From contig CALQGY020000035.1 of the NCBI GenBank assembly GCA_943330235.2, positions 1 through 32,428 of the forward strand: a DNA stretch of 32,428 nt, in the 5' to 3' direction. The notes beneath the pieces are model-generated. The model was not told the origin of the DNA, made no database searches, and was given only the letters and a program-made list of their open reading frames with translations. A program made the translations under genes and the position numbers. The DNA is from Candidatus Kuenenia stuttgartensis (lineage in GTDB: Bacteria; Gemmatimonadota; Gemmatimonadetes; Gemmatimonadales; Gemmatimonadaceae). Of this stretch, positions 25,807 to 32,428 are shown one piece after another (the first letter of the stretch is position 1; the number at the start of each line of letters is the position of its first letter).

Positions 25807-26850
25807 ATGCCCATGCGCGACCTGCTCGATTTCTATACCAACGCTCCGCTGCTGGAACTCGGCGCTGAGGCGAACCGCGTCCGTGAGGCGAAGCATCCTC
25901 ACGGCGTTGTAACGTACATCGTTGACCGCAACATCAACTACACGAACGTGTGTGTGGCGGATTGCGGCTTCTGCGCTTTCTATCGGCGGCCGAAGCACAA
26001 CGAAGGGTATACACTGTCTTTCGAGCAGATTGGCGAAAAGATCGAAGAGACCAAGGCGCTCGGTGGTGTCCAGATTCTCATTCAGGGCGGGCATAATCCG
26101 TACATCCCGTTCGAGTGGTATCTCGACCTGATGCGGTACATCAAGCAGTACCATCCCATTCACATCCACGGCTTCTCGCCCAGCGAAGTGGACTTTTTTT
26201 CGACGCGGTTCCGCATGGACGCGTCCGATGTGATCCGGGAGCTGAAGTCGGCCGGGCTCGACTCGATCCCGGGTGGCGGTGGCGAGATTCTGGTGCAGCG
26301 CGTGCGCGATATCGCCGCGCCGAAAAAGGCCGGAGCGGACCGGTGGCTCGAGATCATGGAGCTCGCGCACAATCAGGGCATGAAGACGTCCGTCACCATG
26401 ATGTACGGCATCGGTGAGACGCTCGCCGAGCGCATCGAACATTTGCAGCGCGTGCGCGACCTGCAGGCCCGGACCAACGGATTTACGGCGTTCATCACGT
26501 GGCCGCTCCAGCCGGAGAACACGCCGTCCATGTCGCATATGGTCAAGACCGACGCTACCACCTATCTGCGTACGGTCGCGCTCGCGCGCATCGTCCTGGA
26601 TAACGTGCCGAATCTGCAGTCCAGCTGGGTCACCATGGGCATGAAAATCGGTCAGATGGCGCTCACCTACGGTTGCAACGACTTCGGGTCTTTGATGATC
26701 GAAGAGAATGTCGTATCCGCGGCCAATACGACCCATCGCACCACGACCGACGAACTCGATCGGCTCATTCGTGATGCTGGGTTCACGCCAGCACGTCGTC
26801 GGCAGGACTACAGTATCCTGCCCAACGAACCGGCGACTGTCGCCGCGTGA
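25807..26850 (+). CDS. mqnC: Cyclic dehypoxanthinyl futalosine synthase (radical SAM)
   Basis: MqnC cyclises dehypoxanthinyl futalosine by radical chemistry, building the spiro intermediate on the way to the naphthoquinone ring. The canonical CxxxCxxC motif is C49/C53/C56 in NYTNVCVADCGFCAFYR. Other family signatures are LIQGGHNPYIPFEWYLDL, HIHGFSPSEV, LDSIPGGGGEIL and SVTMMYGIGET. The ATG at 25807 gives 347 residues, the usual size; the open frame upstream belongs to mqnA in another phase. The GTG start of ispF overlaps the stop by 4 bp. The pathway also needs a nucleosidase (MqnB or MTAN) and MqnD, which are not in the window. Confidence 0.95.
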   Translation: MPMRDLLDFYTNAPLLELGAEANRVREAKHPHGVVTYIVDRNINYTNVCVADCGFCAFYRRPKHNEGYTLSFEQIGEKIEETKALGGVQILIQGGHNPYIPFEWYLDLMRYIKQYHPIHIHGFSPSEVDFFSTRFRMDASDVIRELKSAGLDSIPGGGGEILVQRVRDIAAPKKAGADRWLEIMELAHNQGMKTSVTMMYGIGETLAERIEHLQRVRDLQARTNGFTAFITWPLQPENTPSMSHMVKTDATTYLRTVALARIVLDNVPNLQSSWVTMGMKIGQMALTYGCNDFGSLMIEENVVSAANTTHRTTTDELDRLIRDAGFTPARRRQDYSILPNEPATVAA

Positions 26851-27353
26851 GCGAGTCGCGCATGCACAACGCCCCGCGAACTGGCATCGGATATGACTCG
26901 CATCGTTTCGCCGAAGGCGGCCCGATGCGGCTCGGCGGTATCGACATTCCAGCAGACCGGCACTGCGCCGGGCACTCCGACGGCGATGCGATCTGTCACG
27001 CCGTCACCGATGCCATTCTCGGTGCCACCGCACTCGGCGACATCGGTGAGATGTTTCCCGACACCGATGCCGCGAACAAGGGAAAGGACAGCATCGTCAT
27101 GCTTGAGGCGGCCGTTGCCCGAGTGCACGCCGCTGGCTGGCACGTGCACAACGTCGATGTGACCGTCATCGCGCAACGCCCGAAGATCGGACCGCAGCGT
27201 GCCCTCATTCGCGCGCGACTGGCCGAGGCGCTCGGAGTAGACGTCGAAGCCGTCTTCGTGAAGGGGAAGACCAACGAGGGGCTGGGCTGGATCGGACGAG
27301 AGGAAGGGCTCGCCGTCATGGCCGTCGCGACGGTCGTTCGCGCGACGGACTGA
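26847..27353 (+). CDS. ispF: 2-C-methyl-D-erythritol 2,4-cyclodiphosphate synthase
   Basis: IspF catalyses the cyclising step of the non-mevalonate isoprenoid pathway. The zinc ligands are D17 and H19 (in GIGYDSHRF) and H43 (in AGHSDGDAICHAVTDAILGA). FPDTD and GKTNEGLGWIGREEGL are further family motifs. It has 168 residues from a GTG start that overlaps the mqnC stop; an internal ATG at residue 6 is also possible. It stands alone, without the ispD that often precedes it. Isoprenoid units feed the menaquinone side chain, so the linkage to mqn genes makes sense. Confidence 0.95.
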   Translation: MSESRMHNAPRTGIGYDSHRFAEGGPMRLGGIDIPADRHCAGHSDGDAICHAVTDAILGATALGDIGEMFPDTDAANKGKDSIVMLEAAVARVHAAGWHVHNVDVTVIAQRPKIGPQRALIRARLAEALGVDVEAVFVKGKTNEGLGWIGREEGLAVMAVATVVRATD

Positions 27354-27369
27354 GCGTCGGTCAAACGCC

Positions 27370-28005
27370 ATGCACGCATGGCTGGACTGGCTGTCGGCCC
27401 TTCCTACGGTCTGGCTCTACGCGGCCATTACGCTGGCCGCGTTCGCGGAGAACGTGTTTCCGCCACTCCCGGCGGATACCGTCGTCGCGCTTGGCGCGTT
27501 CGTGGCGGCGCGCGGCCACGGTAGCATGATCGGCGCGTGGTCCGCCACCATGTGTGGGAATCTCGCCGGCGCCATGTGCATGTTTCTGCTCGGACGTCGC
27601 GTGGGGATCAGCTTCCTGACATCGCGCTTTCCGACGGTGTTTCCCGCCGCCACCGCGAGCAGCGTCGCGGAACGCTTTCAGAAGGGCAGTGTGGTCGCGA
27701 TTGCCGTGAGTCGCTTCCTGCCCGCCGTGCGCGCACTGGTACCGCCTGTCGCGGGTGCCATGGGCGTCGGGGCGGTCCGCGCCGCCACCGCGATGACTGT
27801 CGCGTCTGGGGTCTGGTACGGCGTGGTCTGCTGGCTGGCGTTCCGCGCGGGTGAGAACGCGGACGCGCTCTTGGCAAGGATTGCCGCGCAGCAGCGGATC
27901 GTTGGCGGCATCGCCGTCGCGGTTCTCGCGATCGTGTTGGCCATCTGGTACGCGCGACGGTCGACGCGTCGCCGATCGCATCCCCACACCGGGGAACGGC
28001 CGTGA
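27370..28005 (+). CDS. DedA-family membrane protein
   Basis: This 211-residue inner-membrane protein belongs to the DedA/SNARE-associated (VTT domain) family, members of which act in lipid scrambling, undecaprenyl-phosphate recycling and envelope homeostasis. Family motifs are the N-terminal re-entrant segment FAENVFPPLPADTVVALGAF with E27 and D36, and SRFLPAVRALVPPVAGAMGV with R115 and R121. About five hydrophobic stretches and a basic C-terminal tail (ARRSTRRR) are visible. The specific substrate is not determinable. It lies 16 bp after ispF and overlaps xerD by 4 bp. Confidence 0.88.
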   Translation: MHAWLDWLSALPTVWLYAAITLAAFAENVFPPLPADTVVALGAFVAARGHGSMIGAWSATMCGNLAGAMCMFLLGRRVGISFLTSRFPTVFPAATASSVAERFQKGSVVAIAVSRFLPAVRALVPPVAGAMGVGAVRAATAMTVASGVWYGVVCWLAFRAGENADALLARIAAQQRIVGGIAVAVLAIVLAIWYARRSTRRRSHPHTGERP

Positions 28006-28931
28006 GCACGCCGATGACGCCCCCTGAGGATGCGGCGCTTGTCGGCCCGTTCCATTTGCGCACGTTCGAGGACGCGCTCACGCTCGAAGACGGCGCGTCG
28101 CCACGCACCATCGACGCCTATCGCCGCGACGTCGTGCGGTGCGCGACCTTCGTGCGCATGCACGGCGTCACCGACGTGCAGTCGATCACGCCGGCGGTGC
28201 TCCGCGAATTTGTCTATCACCTGAAGGATCTCGGGCTCGCCGGCAGCTCGATCCGACGGAATATCTCGGCCCTGCGCACGTGGTTTCGCGTGCTACTCGC
28301 CGAGGGCATCGTGACGCATGATCCGACCGAGCGGCTCGATTCGCCGCAGCGGTGGCGTACGCTCCCTGAGGTGCTCAACGTCGATGAGGTGCTGCTACTG
28401 CTCGCCGCACCGGGGCTCGAGGAGACGCTCGCCTTCCGCGATCGCGCGATGCTCGAACTCGCCTACGGCGCTGGGCTACGCGTATCCGAGTGGATCGGTA
28501 TGGCGGTGCGGGACGTGCTTCTCGAAGACGGCTTGGTTCGCGTCTACGGAAAGGGGAGCAAGGAGCGACTCGTGCCCATCGGACGCTCAGCCATCGGTGC
28601 GGTCGCTGTGTATCTGCGTGAACTTCGCCCACGACTCGAACGCGGCAGCGGGCAGGGGATCCTGTTCCTGAACGCACAGGGGCGCCCGCTGAGTCGCATG
28701 GGCGCGTGGAAGATGCTCCACAAGTACGTCCTCATGGCCGGCATCGAAAAACACGTGTCGCCGCACACCCTGCGTCATTCCTTTGCGACGCACCTGCTTG
28801 AGGGCGGGGCCGACCTCCGCGCGGTGCAGGAGATGCTCGGCCACGCCGATATCGCGACCACGCAGATCTACACGCACGTCGATCGTGAGTATCTTCGAAG
28901 CGTCCATCGCCAATTCCACCCCCGCTCCTGA
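28002..28931 (+). CDS. xerD: Tyrosine recombinase, XerC/XerD type
   Basis: This is a site-specific recombinase, most likely one of the pair that resolves chromosome dimers at dif. The core-binding domain covers about residues 18-105 and the catalytic domain 120-305. All catalytic residues are present: R160 (GAGLRVSEW), K184, H255 and R258 (PHTLRHSFATHLLEGGADLRAVQEMLGH), H281 and Y290 (TTQIYTHV). At 309 residues it has the housekeeping Xer length. The GTG start has GGGGAA 5 bp upstream and overlaps the DedA gene in GTGA. No attachment sites or phage genes flank it, so it does not look like a mobile-element integrase. XerC instead of XerD remains possible. Confidence 0.88.
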   Translation: MSTPMTPPEDAALVGPFHLRTFEDALTLEDGASPRTIDAYRRDVVRCATFVRMHGVTDVQSITPAVLREFVYHLKDLGLAGSSIRRNISALRTWFRVLLAEGIVTHDPTERLDSPQRWRTLPEVLNVDEVLLLLAAPGLEETLAFRDRAMLELAYGAGLRVSEWIGMAVRDVLLEDGLVRVYGKGSKERLVPIGRSAIGAVAVYLRELRPRLERGSGQGILFLNAQGRPLSRMGAWKMLHKYVLMAGIEKHVSPHTLRHSFATHLLEGGADLRAVQEMLGHADIATTQIYTHVDREYLRSVHRQFHPRS

Positions 28932-28966
28932 GCGATGGACTTCCCGACCGCCTCGCAACCTCGCAC

Positions 28967-29572
<606 letters not shown>

Positions 29573-30556
29573 TCACCAGCGAGAGAAGGACGCTGGTGAG
29601 GAGCACGCCCGCGACCACCGCAAGCGACAGCCCGATCCCGAGTTCGTAGACATCGGCGAGGAGCATCTTTGCGCCGACAAAGCACAGCACGACCGAGAGG
29701 CCGTACTTGAGCAAGTGGAACTTTGAAATGACGCCGGCCAGTACGAAGTACAGGGAGCGCAGGCCGAGAATGGCGAATACGTTCGAGGTGTAGACCAGGA
29801 ACGGATTTCGGGTCACCCCGAACACCGCCGGAATGGAATCGACTGCGAAAACCACGTCGGTGGTCTCGACCAGCGCCAGCACCACGAAGAGTGGCGTCGC
29901 CATGAGTCGCGCCGCACCGCTCGTCGTGAGCGGTTCTCGGACAAAGAATCGCTCGCCGTGGAACTGGGTCGTGATGGGAAAAATGCGACGGACAAATCGG
30001 ATCACGGGGTTGGCCTCGGGCTCGATCTCCGTATCCCCCCCGACCGCCATCTTGAAGCCCGTGTACACGAGAAATGCGCCGAAGACGTAAATGATCCAGT
30101 GAAAGCGAGCGAGCAGCGCCGCCCCGGCGCCAATCATCGCCCCTCGCATGATCAGCGCCCCCAGGATGCCCCAGAACAGCACACGATGTTGCAGGGCGCC
30201 GGCAATCTTGAAGTACCCGAAAATCAGGATAAATACGAATAGGTTATCGACCGAGAGCGCTTGCTCGACGAGATACCCGCCGTAAAACTCCAGCATCTGC
30301 TGCCGTCCCATGGTTCGGCCAATCCATAGGCCGAAACATGCCGCCAGGGTAATCCAGATCGCACTCCACCCCAGCGCCTCCCGCACGCTGACGCTGTGCG
30401 CCTTACGATTGAAGACGCCAAGATCGAGCGCCAGCAGCGCAAGAATCAGGACGTTAAATCCAAGCCACCACCAGGCGGTCGGCGCGGTGTTCACGGAAGC
30501 GAATTGCATGGCAACATGATAAGGGAATGCGCACGTCCCGGACCATCGGGAGAGGT

Positions 30557-30585
30557 TTGCCTTCACAGGACCGCGTTCGTATCTT
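30557..30585 (+). promoter_or_regulatory. Sigma-70-like promoter for kdsB-pyrG
   Basis: TTGCCT (30557-30562) and TATCTT (30580-30585) are spaced by exactly 17 bp, and each matches four of six consensus positions. Transcription would start near 30592, about 40 bp before the kdsB ATG. No competing candidate was seen in the gap. It is inferred from sequence only. Confidence 0.5.
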
Positions 30586-30609
30586 AACTGGCGTGAATTT
30601 TGCTGTAAT
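30581..30609 (-). promoter_or_regulatory. Sigma-70-like promoter for the terC-like gene
   Basis: Read on the minus strand, ATTACA (30609-30604) and TAAGAT (30586-30581) are spaced by 17 bp, and each matches four of six consensus positions. The -10 element lies on top of that of the kdsB promoter on the other strand. Transcription would start near 30574, about 65 bp before the terC ATG. It is inferred from sequence only. Confidence 0.45.
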
Positions 30610-30630
30610 TACGCCCTTTTCGACCCGTTG

Positions 30631-32428
<1,798 letters not shown>

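Noticed and set aside
28002..28931. The tyrosine recombinase as an integrase of a mobile element
   Set aside because: It has the length and motifs of housekeeping XerC/XerD, overlaps a normal gene, and no repeats, attachment sites, tRNA or phage genes lie beside it. No dif-like site was seen.

Overview
The window is a GC-rich, very densely packed stretch of a bacterial chromosome. It carries 33 recognisable protein genes, two of them cut by the window edges, and all but one lie on the + strand. No rRNA, tRNA, CRISPR array, insertion sequence or prophage is visible. No gap between genes reaches 300 bases; the longest is about 146 bp, between ndk and yceD. Many genes overlap by 1-8 bp at stop/start junctions (TGATG, ATGA, GTGA), and TTG or GTG starts occur (plsX, sucC, sucD, ispF, xerD). 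The gene content suggests a Gram-negative, respiring, menaquinone-using bacterium: complex I, the futalosine route to menaquinone, and KdsB for KDO-containing lipopolysaccharide. A member of the Gemmatimonadota is my best guess, but that is inference from gene content and protein flavour, not proof.

Layout. 1-9937: the nuo operon, from the end of nuoF through nuoG-H-I-J-K-L-M-N (proton-pumping NADH:quinone oxidoreductase). 10000-13908: a phosphomannomutase/phosphoglucomutase and a seven-helix UPF0182-family membrane protein of unknown function. 14008-17464: sucC-sucD (succinyl-CoA synthetase), a strong hairpin, a protein joining a PTS EIIA-like domain to two CBS domains, and ndk. This is a compact block of nucleotide-energy genes. 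17561-17603 is a terminator-like hairpin with a T tract directly in front of the next operon. 17611-23654: yceD-rpmF-plsX-fabH-fabD-fabG-acpP-fabF, the same order as in Escherichia coli, covering entry into and elongation of fatty acids. 23724-26850: mqnE-mqnA-mqnC, three enzymes of futalosine-dependent menaquinone synthesis. 26847-29572: ispF (isoprenoid precursors), a DedA-family membrane protein, a XerD-type recombinase and a PabA/TrpG glutamine amidotransferase. 29517-30509 on the minus strand: a TerC-family membrane protein whose 3' end overlaps the amidotransferase gene. 30631-32428: kdsB and the first part of pyrG, fired from a promoter that appears to share its -10 region with a divergent terC promoter.

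Taken together, the window couples NADH oxidation (nuo) to menaquinone supply (mqnE/A/C, with ispF feeding the side chain), membrane lipid synthesis (plsX, fab, acpP) and outer-membrane sugar activation (kdsB; CTP from PyrG is the KdsB substrate). I found no defence system, secondary-metabolite cluster or mobile system. The points most worth checking are the Cx5CxxC iron-sulfur motif in MqnE, the EIIA-CBS protein between sucCD and ndk, the symmetric divergent promoter, and the hairpins at operon borders.
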